A stretch of 16,807 nt of DNA from CAYOYH01 sp964408165 (GCA_964408165.1 CAYOYH010000016.1:1-16807); one strand, 5' to 3'. Counted from the stretch's first letter, positions 1 to 4,890 are shown. Made by a program: numbers and translations. Notes: generated from the sequence alone by a model not told the origin.

Positions 1-75
1 TTATCAGTGCCTAATAAGTGACAACAATTTGATGTCAATACTGTAAACTAAGTGATGAATGGAGGCATTGCGAGT

Positions 76-657
76 ATGAGTAGGTTGCAAATTATTGAAG
101 ATAAGGTTATCTCGTTGTACCAAGAAGAGAATCCTGATCGGGCTGATTGGGCTGATTGGCTGAGGGACAATCACATTCTAGTGGTTGCCGATTACGCGAC
201 TGACCTTGCTAAAAAACATAAAGCGAACGAGGAGCTATCAAGAGTTGCTGCATTGCTTCATGATATAGCAGACGTCAAGATGAAGCGTGATGATGATTCT
301 CACGAGAAAGAAAGTCTTCGTATGGCACATGAACTGATGTTGGAAACTGGATTTACAAAAGAGGAAATTAAGCTAGTAGTTGATGATGCTATTCGTTTTC
401 ATAGTTGTCATGGTAAAGAGCGTCCAGAATCAATCGAAGGTCAAATCCTAGCGACTGCTGATTCACTTGCTCACCTCAGAACTGACTTCTATATATTTGC
501 TACTTGGGCATTAAGCCAAGACAACACCCTAGAAGAAATTAAAGAGTGGATACTCGAAAAGATTGATCGCGACTTAAATAGCAAGATATTGTTTGATGAT
601 GTCCGTGAAGACGTAATGCCTGACTATGAACTAATAAAGAATCTATTCTCGAGGTGA
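76..657 (+). CDS. HD-domain phosphohydrolase (YedJ/metal-dependent type)
   Basis: A 193-aa soluble protein of the HD superfamily, metal-dependent phosphohydrolases acting on nucleotides or other phosphate esters. Candidate metal ligands are H33, the H62-D63 pair in the motif ALLHDIAD, H109 and D129 in TADSLAHL, the usual H...HD...D order over residues 30-135. The C-terminal 60 residues are helical and acidic, with no membrane segment. The frame stays open up to a GTG at 52, but ATG 76 is preferred because GGAGG lies at 61-65, ten bases ahead of it. The gene stands alone on this strand and ends in TGA. The substrate cannot be told from sequence; a nucleotide or a small phosphate ester is possible. 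Family assignment is firm, function is not. Confidence 0.85.
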   Translation: MSRLQIIEDKVISLYQEENPDRADWADWLRDNHILVVADYATDLAKKHKANEELSRVAALLHDIADVKMKRDDDSHEKESLRMAHELMLETGFTKEEIKLVVDDAIRFHSCHGKERPESIEGQILATADSLAHLRTDFYIFATWALSQDNTLEEIKEWILEKIDRDLNSKILFDDVREDVMPDYELIKNLFSR

Positions 658-1027
658 TTATTCATCTTTAGTCGATAGTGTAACTCCTCTCTCCCACCTA
701 CTAGATAGATACTCTTGATAAGGAACAGCCCAGTATTTCCCTCCTCCGTTGACTGGTGGAGGACTATCTCATCCCTTACCAGGTGTGAACTATTTCGTAG
801 TTTTTGCGATGCTTCGACAGGCTCAGCATTGTTGCGGTAGAATTAATTTATGTGGAATGTGTACATCCTTCCACAGCCCAGCTAATATTCAAGCGGATAC
901 TTTCGAACATTTGAACCTACGGACGGAAAATTCCCACTAAGAATGCGACAAAGTTATGGAGAAGTCGCGTTTGAGGTGAGACTTTGCGGAGGCAAATAGT
1001 GGTTTCGGTTTATGCTATACTTTCGTT
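658..1027. other. Intergenic region with no gene recognised
   Basis: About 370 bp. An imperfect GGAGG/CCTCC foldback lies around 748-766. A 63-codon plus-strand frame (749-940) has no Shine-Dalgarno, odd composition and contains a CTTCGACAGGCTCAGCA-type repeat, so it is treated as non-coding. On the minus strand a frame ending in TAA at 658-660, immediately next to the HD gene stop, reads for about 36 codons like protein (YWAVPYQEYLSSRWERG) but has no start codon after an in-frame stop. It may be a decayed gene end. The last 15 bp hold the promoter of the next gene. Confidence 0.5.
1013..1021 (+). promoter_or_regulatory. Extended -10 promoter of the coiled-coil gene
   Basis: TGCTATACT is an extended -10 (TGn plus TATACT at 1016-1021) with no convincing -35. 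Only six bases separate it from ATG 1028, so transcription should start at or next to the start codon. No Shine-Dalgarno is present, so the mRNA is probably leaderless. Confidence 0.6.
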
Positions 1028-1414
1028 ATGAGCGATGCTGTTACAAAATCTGATTTTAAAGACTTGAAAAAAAGTCTGGACAAGCGGTTTTTGAATATAG
1101 ACAAAAATATCGATGACCTTGCTTCGTCAATGAGTCAGTTTGCTAGCGATGTTGACGCTAGGTTTAACCAGCAGGACGCTAGGTTTGATCAGCAGGACGC
1201 TAGGTTTGATCAGCAGGACGCTAGGTTTGATAGAATTGATGAACAGCTAAAAATTCAAGACCAAAAATACGACCGCCTCATCAATACAATTGATGCCTTC
1301 ATCGGTCGAATTGATCATTACGAAACAGAGCTCGTGGCACGCGACCATACAATTGAACGCCTAGAGCGTTGGGTTAAACAAATCGCTGACAAAACTGGTG
1401 TTTCGCTGTCCTAA
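1028..1414 (+). CDS. Small heptad-repeat coiled-coil protein
   Basis: A 128-aa protein of unknown function, predicted here to be almost entirely helical. Residues 1-40 are charged (DFKDLKKSLDKRFLNIDKNI). Residues about 46-66 consist of a repeated seven-residue unit, QQDARFD, followed by RFDRIDEQLKIQDQKYDRL, which continues the heptad pattern, so a coiled-coil oligomer is likely. The protein repeat is matched by a 21-bp DNA repeat (GACGCTAGGTTTGATCAGCAG type, about 1155-1230), so its length may vary between strains. It has no signal peptide, membrane segment or cysteine. Small proteins of this architecture are common in CPR genomes and phages, but I do not recognise a named family. The start is set by the promoter position, as there is no Shine-Dalgarno. 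Confidence 0.75.
   Translation: MSDAVTKSDFKDLKKSLDKRFLNIDKNIDDLASSMSQFASDVDARFNQQDARFDQQDARFDQQDARFDRIDEQLKIQDQKYDRLINTIDAFIGRIDHYETELVARDHTIERLERWVKQIADKTGVSLS
1155..1230 (+). repeat. 21-bp in-frame tandem repeat
   Basis: Three full units and a partial fourth of GACGCTAGGTTTgAtCAGCAG, encoding the heptad DARFDQQ. The second and third units are identical and the first differs at two bases (AACC for GATC), which suggests recent duplication by slippage. Confidence 0.85.
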
Positions 1415-1451
1415 AGTTAGTGACCTTGGTTTTTAACATACACAGCCAAAC

Positions 1452-1463
1452 TGCCAGCTGGCA
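1452..1463. repeat. 12-bp perfect palindrome
   Basis: TGCCAGCTGGCA lies just after the stop of the basic mini-ORF on the minus strand. It could serve as a weak terminator stem, but no long T run follows. It is similar in style to the GCC/GGC palindromes scattered elsewhere in the window. Confidence 0.5.
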
Positions 1464-1464
1464 A

Positions 1465-1548
1465 CTACCTCTTTTTCTTAGCTAACTTAACTTTTTTCTT
1501 CTTGGCTCGCTTTATTGAGGCGCTGTGACGGTTTCTGCCTTTTCTCAT
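1465..1548 (-). CDS. 27-aa highly basic mini-protein
   Basis: A short frame from ATG at 1546-1548 to TAG at 1465-1467. It begins MRKGRNRHSASIKRAK and ends in a run of lysines and an arginine (KKKR); more than half of the residues are Lys or Arg. The composition and size resemble very small ribosome-associated or RNA-binding proteins (compare bTHX, about 27 aa, MGKG start), but the sequence is not bTHX and homology is not claimed. AGGA lies eight bases upstream of ATG as a possible Shine-Dalgarno. It is too short to be supported by frame length alone; the case rests on the composition, the RBS and the placement between two genes. Confidence 0.45.
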   Translation of the reverse strand: MRKGRNRHSASIKRAKKKKVKLAKKKR

Positions 1549-1657
1549 TAGAATTATCCTGTTTGAATTATTGCTTAGGTAACCTTAACACATTTGTCTG
1601 ATTATCCCCTTACTACTACCTCAATTATTGTTTATAATCTCCCTGTACTAACTTTAG

Positions 1658-1765
1658 GGCTCCTTACCTGCCCGTACTGACTCAGGCGGGGGGCTCATCC
1701 GCCAGTTGGCGGAGGTAGAGCAGAGGCTTGAAGAGCTCTAGTAATCGTCCACTTGTGGACACTAG
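1658..1765 (+). pseudogene. tRNA-Phe copy A, 5' two thirds, broken by hairpins
   Basis: Pieces of the tRNA-Phe at 1959 appear in order: GGCTCCTTA (1658-1666), GCTCA (1693-1697), then GGTAGAGCAGAGGCTTGAAG and GAGC (1714-1736). Between them lie an insert of 26 nt (1667-1692), a perfect hairpin TCCGCCA-GT-TGGCGGA (1698-1713), and after the anticodon region a hairpin CTAGT-aatc-GTCCAC-tt-GTGGAC-ACTAG (1738-1765). The T arm and acceptor 3' strand are absent, so it cannot make a tRNA. A TATAAT at 1633-1638 remains upstream. Confidence 0.75.
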
Positions 1766-1810
1766 GCTCATCTGTAATAATTTACCCAGCCGTGCAATGT
1801 TTAAAAAATC

Positions 1811-1901
1811 GGCTCCTTAGCCTGCCCGTACTGATGTCCAATCAGGCGTGGCTCAGCTCCGATGCTAACAATCGGAGTCCCGACTGAAGCGTCGGGATTG
1901 G
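1811..1901 (+). pseudogene. tRNA-Phe copy B, 5' end, broken by hairpins
   Basis: GGCTCCTTAG (1811-1820) and GCTCAG (1851-1856) match the start of the intact tRNA-Phe. They are separated by a 30-nt insert (1821-1850) related to that of copy A; both begin CCTGCCCGTACTGA and end TCAGGCG. GCTCAG is followed by a 45-nt double hairpin, 1857-1901, with stems CTCCGAT/ATCGGAG and TCCCGAC/GTCGGGA, ending in TTGG of the D loop. Nothing of the anticodon or T arm follows. The same 45-nt element occurs in a tRNA-Val copy at 4377. Confidence 0.75.
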
Positions 1902-1958
1902 TTAATTTGTTGTCGATACATCAATTCGTTAAAATAATATATCGCCAAGTTATTGCTT

Positions 1959-2034
1959 GGCTCCTTAGCTCAGTTGGTAGAGCAGAGGCTTGAAGAGCCT
2001 TGTGTCCACAGTTCGAGTCTGTGAGGAGCCACCA
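1959..2034 (+). tRNA. tRNA-Phe(GAA)
   Basis: A complete 76-nt tRNA. The acceptor GGCTCCT pairs with AGGAGCC, the D stem is GCTC/GAGC, the anticodon loop TTGAAGA gives GAA, and the T stem CACAG/CTGTG flanks TTCGAGT. The 3' CCA is encoded (2032-2034). A short CTAGC/GCTAG hairpin with six Ts follows twelve bases later. Confidence 0.95.
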
Positions 2035-2045
2035 ATCAGAACAGT

Positions 2046-2068
2046 CTAGCCCTGCGCTAGGCTTTTTT
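2046..2068 (+). terminator. Intrinsic terminator of tRNA-Phe
   Basis: CTAGC (2046-2050), loop CCTGC, GCTAG (2056-2060), then TTTTTT at 2063-2068. The stem is short, but position and T run fit the tRNA end. Confidence 0.7.
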
Positions 2069-2090
2069 GATTGACGAGTTCCCTCGTGGC

Positions 2091-2124
2091 TCGAACTGTA
2101 TAGTCGCGTAAGCGACCAGTTCGA
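2091..2124. repeat. Two-part hairpin repeat, copy 1
   Basis: TCGAACTG (2091-2098) pairs with CAGTTCGA (2117-2124), and inside it GTCGC (2103-2107) pairs with GCGAC (2112-2116), with a four-base bulge on one side. A second copy lies at 2403-2434. Confidence 0.8.
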
Positions 2125-2142
2125 AGACGAGGAAGCCCGCAG

Positions 2143-2168
2143 AAGCCTGCCTGACGGCAGACAGGCTT
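2143..2168. repeat. GC-rich palindrome (GCCTG family)
   Basis: AAGCCTG-c-CTG-acgg-CAG-a-CAGGCTT: ten pairs with one mismatch. Related GCCTG/CAGGC sequences occur at 1667-1692, 1820-1848 and 9150-9172. Confidence 0.7.
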
Positions 2169-2202
2169 GCTTCGAGGACTGGACGAGGCGCATCTGAAAG
2201 AT

Positions 2203-2222
2203 AGTCTGTGAGGAGCCTACCA
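2203..2222 (+). pseudogene. tRNA-Phe 3' end fragment
   Basis: AGTCTGTGAGGAGCC (2203-2217) is identical to the T-arm and acceptor 3' strand of the intact tRNA-Phe, and is followed by ACCA after one extra T. There is no matching 5' part next to it. Confidence 0.7.
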
Positions 2223-2234
2223 GACAGCACGATC

Positions 2235-2282
2235 ACCTTCCCCTGCGTTGGTAACAAAGTTATTTACTCCGGGAAGGTTTTT
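2235..2282 (+). terminator. Possible terminator with long loop
   Basis: ACCTTCCC (2235-2242) pairs with GGGAAGGT (2271-2278), followed by TTTTT (2278-2282). The 28-nt loop is longer than usual, so this is a weak call. Confidence 0.4.
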
Positions 2283-2303
2283 CATTTCTGCCTGCGTTGT
2301 CGT

Positions 2304-2356
2304 ATATGAAAATGGAAATAGCGGTATCGCCCATACAGCTACTTCCATTTTCATAT
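2304..2356. repeat. 53-nt near-perfect inverted repeat
   Basis: The arms 2304-2322 and 2338-2356 are complementary at 18 of 19 positions, and GTAT/ATAC (2324-2327 and 2333-2336) continues the stem to a five-base loop. There is no T run on either side, so it is not an obvious terminator. Confidence 0.85.
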
Positions 2357-2402
2357 CTCCGCCTTGTCAGAAAAGAAATCCAGCTGTCTGGTCTGTGGGC
2401 GA

Positions 2403-2434
2403 GAACTGTATTAGTCGCGAAGCGACCAGTTCGA
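2403..2434. repeat. Two-part hairpin repeat, copy 2
   Basis: GAACTG (2403-2408) pairs with CAGTTC (2427-2432), and GTCGC (2414-2418) pairs with GCGAC (2422-2426). It matches the copy at 2091-2124 in both stems and has a shorter loop (GAA). It lies downstream of the whiB-like stop on the minus strand, without a T run. Confidence 0.75.
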
Positions 2435-2486
2435 AAAATTTCTACCAGCCTCTTCGTTCATTTGCTTTCGCTTCTCTAGCTTCAGC

Positions 2487-2897
2487 CTACTGTTTTCTAC
2501 GCAGTCTACGCCTATCATCTTCACCCAGCCCGCCCCAAATACCAAACCCTTGTTCCGATTCTAGTGCATACCCTAAGCATTCCTCACTCACTTCACACCT
2601 TAAGCAAGAAATCATCGCCTCTACTCGGTCTTTTTTATTATCTGAAAAGAACAAATTGACATCTTTCCCATTGCATTTTGCCCTACCTCTCCAGCCAAAC
2701 TCTCCCCCGCCCCACGAGGCATCATTCTCTTGGTCACTCCGCTCTCTTGAGCCACGCCTGCCGCCTCTGACTACTGGGCGACTTGTCTGCAGTGATAAGG
2801 CACCTAAGGCTACTTCGCCAGGCGTCGGATTCATAACCTCTGAATCTACATCTACATGTGGCGATTCTTCAGGTAATGGGGCACTTTCCATAGTCAT
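2487..2897 (-). CDS. WhiB-like [4Fe-4S] transcription factor
   Basis: A 136-aa protein with the full Wbl signature in its C-terminal half: C75, C98, C101 and C107 give C-X22-C-X2-C-X5-C, followed by GIWGGL (119-124) and a basic tail (DDRRRLRRKQ). In this family the four cysteines hold a redox-sensitive [4Fe-4S] cluster, the G-[IV]-W-G-G turn contacts the principal sigma factor region 4, and the basic tail binds DNA. Residues 1-70 are a low-complexity Pro/Ser/Gly/Arg-rich extension of unknown role. ATG 2897 is chosen from the promoter; ATG 2891 is also possible. There is no Shine-Dalgarno. Wbl proteins are known mainly from Actinobacteria and their phages, so this setting is notable and transfer is possible. 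The family call is strong; target genes are unknown. Confidence 0.85.
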   Translation of the reverse strand: MTMESAPLPEESPHVDVDSEVMNPTPGEVALGALSLQTSRPVVRGGRRGSRERSDQENDASWGGGEFGWRGRAKCNGKDVNLFFSDNKKDRVEAMISCLRCEVSEECLGYALESEQGFGIWGGLGEDDRRRLRRKQ

Positions 2898-2907
2898 AGT
2901 GATACAG

Positions 2908-2935
2908 ATTTTATTTGAAACAGCCTACTATGCAA
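2908..2935 (-). promoter_or_regulatory. Promoter of the WhiB-like gene
   Basis: On the minus strand, TTGCAT (2930-2935), a 16-bp spacer and TAAAAT (2908-2913). The start codon lies ten bases downstream, so the leader would be about 3 nt. Confidence 0.6.
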
Positions 2936-2952
2936 GCTTAAGCAAGAATCTA

Positions 2953-3744
2953 TTATTTTTGTTCGGTAATTTTCTTGACGATGTTTTTAAGTGTTTTGCC
3001 GTCGCCAGCGCCTTCAAAAGCTCGCAGAACTTCTAGCGGTATGGCAAATATCACCGTATTAGACTGGTCGGAACTGAGGTCGTTTAGCGTAGCTAGAGTC
3101 CGCAGATGGAGCGCACCCGGTGCGCTAGAAAGTTTGGTGGCGGCGTCGGCTAAGTTCTGTGAGGCTTTGAGCTCGCCTTCGGCCTTAACTATTACCGCGC
3201 GCTTTTCTCTCTCGGCTTCGGCTTGTTTGGCGATGACTCGTTTCATGTCTTGCGGCAGTTCGACATTTTGAATATTCACCGTCGGAACATCTATGCCCCA
3301 CGGTTCGGTAACTTCGTCCACAATACTTTTTATCTCTTTAGAAATACGGTCGCGTTCGCTAAGCAAGGTGTCGAGTTCGACTTTGCCGATCACATCTCGC
3401 ACCGCTGCCGACGCATACTGCGTGGTAGCTAGCCGGAAATTTTGGACTTCCAGTATCGCCTTCTCCGCATCTGACACTTTGAAATACACCACGGCGTCAA
3501 CATATATGGTTACATTGTCTTTGGTTATCACCTCTTGACGTGGAATGTCGACCGTCGCCAGACGCAGATCAACCTTTATCATTCGCTGAACACCTGGAAA
3601 TATCCAGTTCAGCCCCGGCTTTCTAATACTGGTGAATTTACCCAGTGTCAAAACTAACGCCTTTTCGTATTGATCAATAACTCTAAGCCCTGCGATTACC
3701 AGCACCAGCACGGCGATAATTAAAAATACTCCTAAACCTTCCAT
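2953..3744 (-). CDS. Stomatin/slipin-type SPFH (band 7) membrane protein
   Basis: A 263-aa slipin-like protein. Residues 4-22 form a single N-terminal membrane segment (GVFLIIAVLVLVIAGL), and residues 23-185 are the SPFH/band 7 domain with family hallmarks DIPRQEVITKDNVTIYVDAV, LDTLLSERDRI, EPWGIDV and VELPQDMKR. The helix 173-205 (AKQAEAEREKRAVIVKAEGE) is the usual oligomerisation coil, and NTVIFAIPLEVLRAF near 230 is the conserved end. Such proteins form large membrane rings that organise membrane microdomains or hold proteases. Bacterial slipins often sit next to an NfeD protein; none is seen here. The start ATG 3744 has a strong GGAGG seven bases upstream. It is transcribed divergently from the 164-aa gene. 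Confidence 0.9.
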   Translation of the reverse strand: MEGLGVFLIIAVLVLVIAGLRVIDQYEKALVLTLGKFTSIRKPGLNWIFPGVQRMIKVDLRLATVDIPRQEVITKDNVTIYVDAVVYFKVSDAEKAILEVQNFRLATTQYASAAVRDVIGKVELDTLLSERDRISKEIKSIVDEVTEPWGIDVPTVNIQNVELPQDMKRVIAKQAEAEREKRAVIVKAEGELKASQNLADAATKLSSAPGALHLRTLATLNDLSSDQSNTVIFAIPLEVLRAFEGAGDGKTLKNIVKKITEQK

Positions 3745-3772
3745 GAAAAGACCTCCTTTGAAATATGGCTTC

Positions 3773-3781
3773 AGTATACCA
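3773..3781 (-). promoter_or_regulatory. Extended -10 promoter of the slipin gene
   Basis: TGGTATACT on the minus strand (TATACT at 3773-3778) has no clear -35. It gives a leader of about 25 nt that carries the GGAGG site, unlike the leaderless genes nearby. Confidence 0.5.
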
Positions 3782-3812
3782 CCTCCGCTACACTAGTTGC
3801 TACTCTTTGGGT

Positions 3813-3818
3813 TATAAT
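3813..3818 (+). promoter_or_regulatory. -10 box of the 164-aa gene
   Basis: A consensus TATAAT ends seven bases before ATG 3826. The nearer in-frame ATG at 3817 overlaps this box, so 3826 is the more likely start. No Shine-Dalgarno is present. Confidence 0.6.
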
Positions 3819-3825
3819 GTTAGAT

Positions 3826-4320
3826 ATGGAGCTTTTCGCGACATCAAAGAATGGCAAAGAAATAACCTGGGATTCAGTCAATTCTCATGCAATGACGCAT
3901 TTTGCCGACGCACCAGGGCTAAAAGAAATAGTTAAAAGAATAATCGAGGCTCGTAAAATAGCCAACGGCCGCCTAATAAGCCTTGATATCGACATGGGCA
4001 AACCTGTAGGTGAATCGGGCTTGGTAAAAACTAACGAAAACGATGAACTAATCTACGCCATCAGGAAAAACCGTAACACTTATGCGGTTTTTGCAAAAAA
4101 CCGTAAACCAGAGCCTTGTAATTTTGTTCATGTTGAGATAACTACAAAAAAAGACGGTAGTCAGTATCTTTTTAGTGCGTGGATTGGCCCTGACACACCT
4201 CCACTTCCTGGAAGTAAATTCGCCACATCAAAAAGTCGTGATTTTTGGTTAAAACACGCACTGATCTGGGGTCAGCAGGAAATTATCCCCGGCACAGAAA
4301 CCACTAAATGCCCTTGGTAA
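3826..4320 (+). CDS. Unrecognised 164-aa soluble protein
   Basis: I do not recognise this protein. It starts MELFATSKNGKEITW; residues about 28-50 look helical (LKEIVKRIIEARKIANGR), and the rest alternates short strands (LISLDIDMG, NTYAVFAKN, NFVHVEITTKKDGSQYLFS, AWIGPDTPPLPG), ending in FWLKHALIWGQQEIIPGTE. There is no signal peptide or membrane segment. It has two cysteines, one in PCNF and one three residues from the end. The mixed alpha/beta layout and length are compatible with a small nuclease- or toxin-like fold, but no catalytic pattern can be asserted. It is divergent from the slipin gene and followed by the tRNA-Val region. The gene looks real: long clean frame, a consensus -10 and codon use like its neighbours. 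Confidence 0.75.
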   Translation: MELFATSKNGKEITWDSVNSHAMTHFADAPGLKEIVKRIIEARKIANGRLISLDIDMGKPVGESGLVKTNENDELIYAIRKNRNTYAVFAKNRKPEPCNFVHVEITTKKDGSQYLFSAWIGPDTPPLPGSKFATSKSRDFWLKHALIWGQQEIIPGTETTKCPW

Positions 4321-4344
4321 AATAACCCTCATGGCGTATACTGA

Positions 4345-4376
4345 CCTCCGTTAACATTCTAGGGCGCTTAGCTCAG
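4345..4376 (+). repeat. 32-nt direct repeat, promoter plus tRNA-Val start (copy 1)
   Basis: Positions 4345-4376 and 4444-4475 are identical except for one base. The repeat covers 17 bp upstream plus the first 15 bases of tRNA-Val, so the duplicated unit included flanking DNA. Confidence 0.85.
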
Positions 4377-4421
4377 CTCCGATGCTGCCAATCGGAGTCC
4401 CAATTAAAACATCGGGGTTGG
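4362..4421 (+). pseudogene. tRNA-Val 5' copy broken by the 45-nt double hairpin
   Basis: GGGCGCTTAGCTCAG (4362-4376) is identical to the start of tRNA-Val. It is then interrupted by a 45-nt element (4377-4421) that matches 37 of 45 positions of the element in tRNA-Phe copy B (1857-1901), at the same point of the D arm and ending in TTGG. The first stem is perfect (CTCCGAT/ATCGGAG); the second is decayed. No anticodon or T arm follows. Confidence 0.8.
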
Positions 4422-4460
4422 CTTATATTTTAGTCAGCCTAAGCCTCCGTTAACATTTTA

Positions 4461-4537
4461 GGGCGCTTAGCTCAGTTGGCTAGAGCATCTCGTTTACACC
4501 GAGAGGGTCGGGGGTTCGAGTCCCTCAGCGCCCACCA
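4461..4537 (+). tRNA. tRNA-Val(TAC)
   Basis: A complete 77-nt tRNA. The acceptor GGGCGCT pairs with AGCGCCC, the D arm is GCTC...GAGC, the anticodon stem TCTCG/CGAGA holds loop TTTACAC with anticodon TAC, the T loop is TTCGAGT, and CCA is encoded at 4535-4537. Confidence 0.95.
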
Positions 4538-4545
4538 TAGAAAAT

Positions 4546-4567
4546 GCGACCCTTGTGGTCGTTTTTT
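4546..4567 (+). terminator. Intrinsic terminator of tRNA-Val
   Basis: CGACC (4547-4551), loop CTTGT, GGTCG (4557-4561), then TTTTTT (4562-4567), nine bases after the tRNA end. Confidence 0.85.
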
Positions 4568-4623
4568 ATTTGGTAGATGCCTGAAACATATAAACCAAAA
4601 GATGCCCAAAAGGATATCTTTAA

Positions 4624-4642
4624 TGGTGCGCGAGAGAGGACT
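4624..4642 (-). pseudogene. tRNA-Leu 3' end fragment
   Basis: The plus-strand sequence TGGTGCGCGAGAGAGGACT is identical to the CCA end, acceptor 3' strand and T-stem of tRNA-Leu(GAG) at 4788. The match then stops, and no 5' part follows. Confidence 0.75.
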
Positions 4643-4757
4643 ACAATTATCTTGCTCGCTCGAAAGCTAAAGCATCTCGCGAGGCCAAGCAAGGATTTCT
4701 TCGTCTGCCACTGGCAGACTCAGCCTATCAGTTCAAATCTGTCTCCCTGGCCAATTC
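4643..4757. other. Possible decayed tRNA with palindrome, plus strand
   Basis: AGTTCAAATCTGTCTCCC at 4731-4748, followed by TGGCCA, resembles a T loop and acceptor 3' strand, but the T stem has at least two mismatches. A perfect palindrome TCTGCCA-c-TGGCAGA (4705-4719) sits upstream, where the anticodon/variable region would be. No clear 5' half is seen. It fits the pattern of hairpin-broken tRNA copies but is too decayed to name. Confidence 0.3.
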
Positions 4758-4778
4758 AAAAACCGACCAAAAGGTCGG
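4758..4778 (-). terminator. Intrinsic terminator of tRNA-Leu
   Basis: On the minus strand CCGACC, loop TTTT, GGTCGG, then TTTTT. It lies ten bases after the tRNA end and is enclosed by an 8-bp inverted repeat CCAATTCA/TGAATTGG (4751-4758, 4783-4790). Confidence 0.8.
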
Positions 4779-4787
4779 CTCATGAAT

Positions 4788-4872
4788 TGGTGCGCGAGAG
4801 AGGACTTGAACCTCCAAACCTTGCGGCACGGCCCCCTCAAGGCCGCGTGTTTACCAATTTCACCACTCGCGC
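4788..4872 (-). tRNA. tRNA-Leu(GAG)
   Basis: A complete 85-nt type II tRNA on the minus strand. The acceptor GCGCGAG pairs with CTCGCGC, the anticodon stem CGGCC/GGCCG holds loop TTGAGGG with anticodon GAG, a long variable arm follows (GTGCCGCAAGG region), the T stem GGAGG/CCTCT flanks TTCAAGT, and CCA is encoded at 4788-4790. Confidence 0.95.
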
Positions 4873-4884
4873 ATAATATTCAGT

Positions 4885-4890
4885 ATTATA
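4885..4890 (-). promoter_or_regulatory. -10 box of tRNA-Leu
   Basis: TATAAT on the minus strand lies twelve bases before the first base of the tRNA. No convincing -35 was found at the usual distance. Confidence 0.5.

Larger units (their letters stand above)
2035..2486. other. Non-coding repeat region between tRNA-Phe and whiB-like gene
   Basis: About 450 bp with no credible gene; open frames here simply read through palindromes. It holds, in order, the tRNA terminator, hairpin repeat copy 1 (2091-2124), a GCCTG palindrome (2143-2168), a tRNA-Phe 3' fragment (2203-2222), a possible long-loop terminator (2235-2282), a 53-nt near-perfect hairpin (2304-2356) and hairpin repeat copy 2 (2403-2434). 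Confidence 0.7.

Noticed and set aside
658..768. Minus-strand frame of about 36 codons that reads like a protein C-terminus (YWAVPYQEYLSSRWERG)
   Set aside because: There is no start codon between the in-frame stop and this stretch, so at best it is a remnant; not supported enough to call a pseudogene.
749..940. 63-codon plus-strand frame
   Set aside because: No Shine-Dalgarno or promoter, unusual composition, and it runs through a dispersed short repeat.
1658..1765. tRNA-Phe copy A as a tRNA with introns
   Set aside because: Removing the inserts does not restore a full tRNA, because the T arm and acceptor 3' strand are missing.
2248..3036. 262-codon plus-strand frame
   Set aside because: It lies opposite the whiB-like gene and the slipin end, has no start signals, and reads through the long hairpin.
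3817..3825. Upstream ATG for the 164-aa gene
   Set aside because: It overlaps the TATAAT box, so it would probably not be in the transcript.
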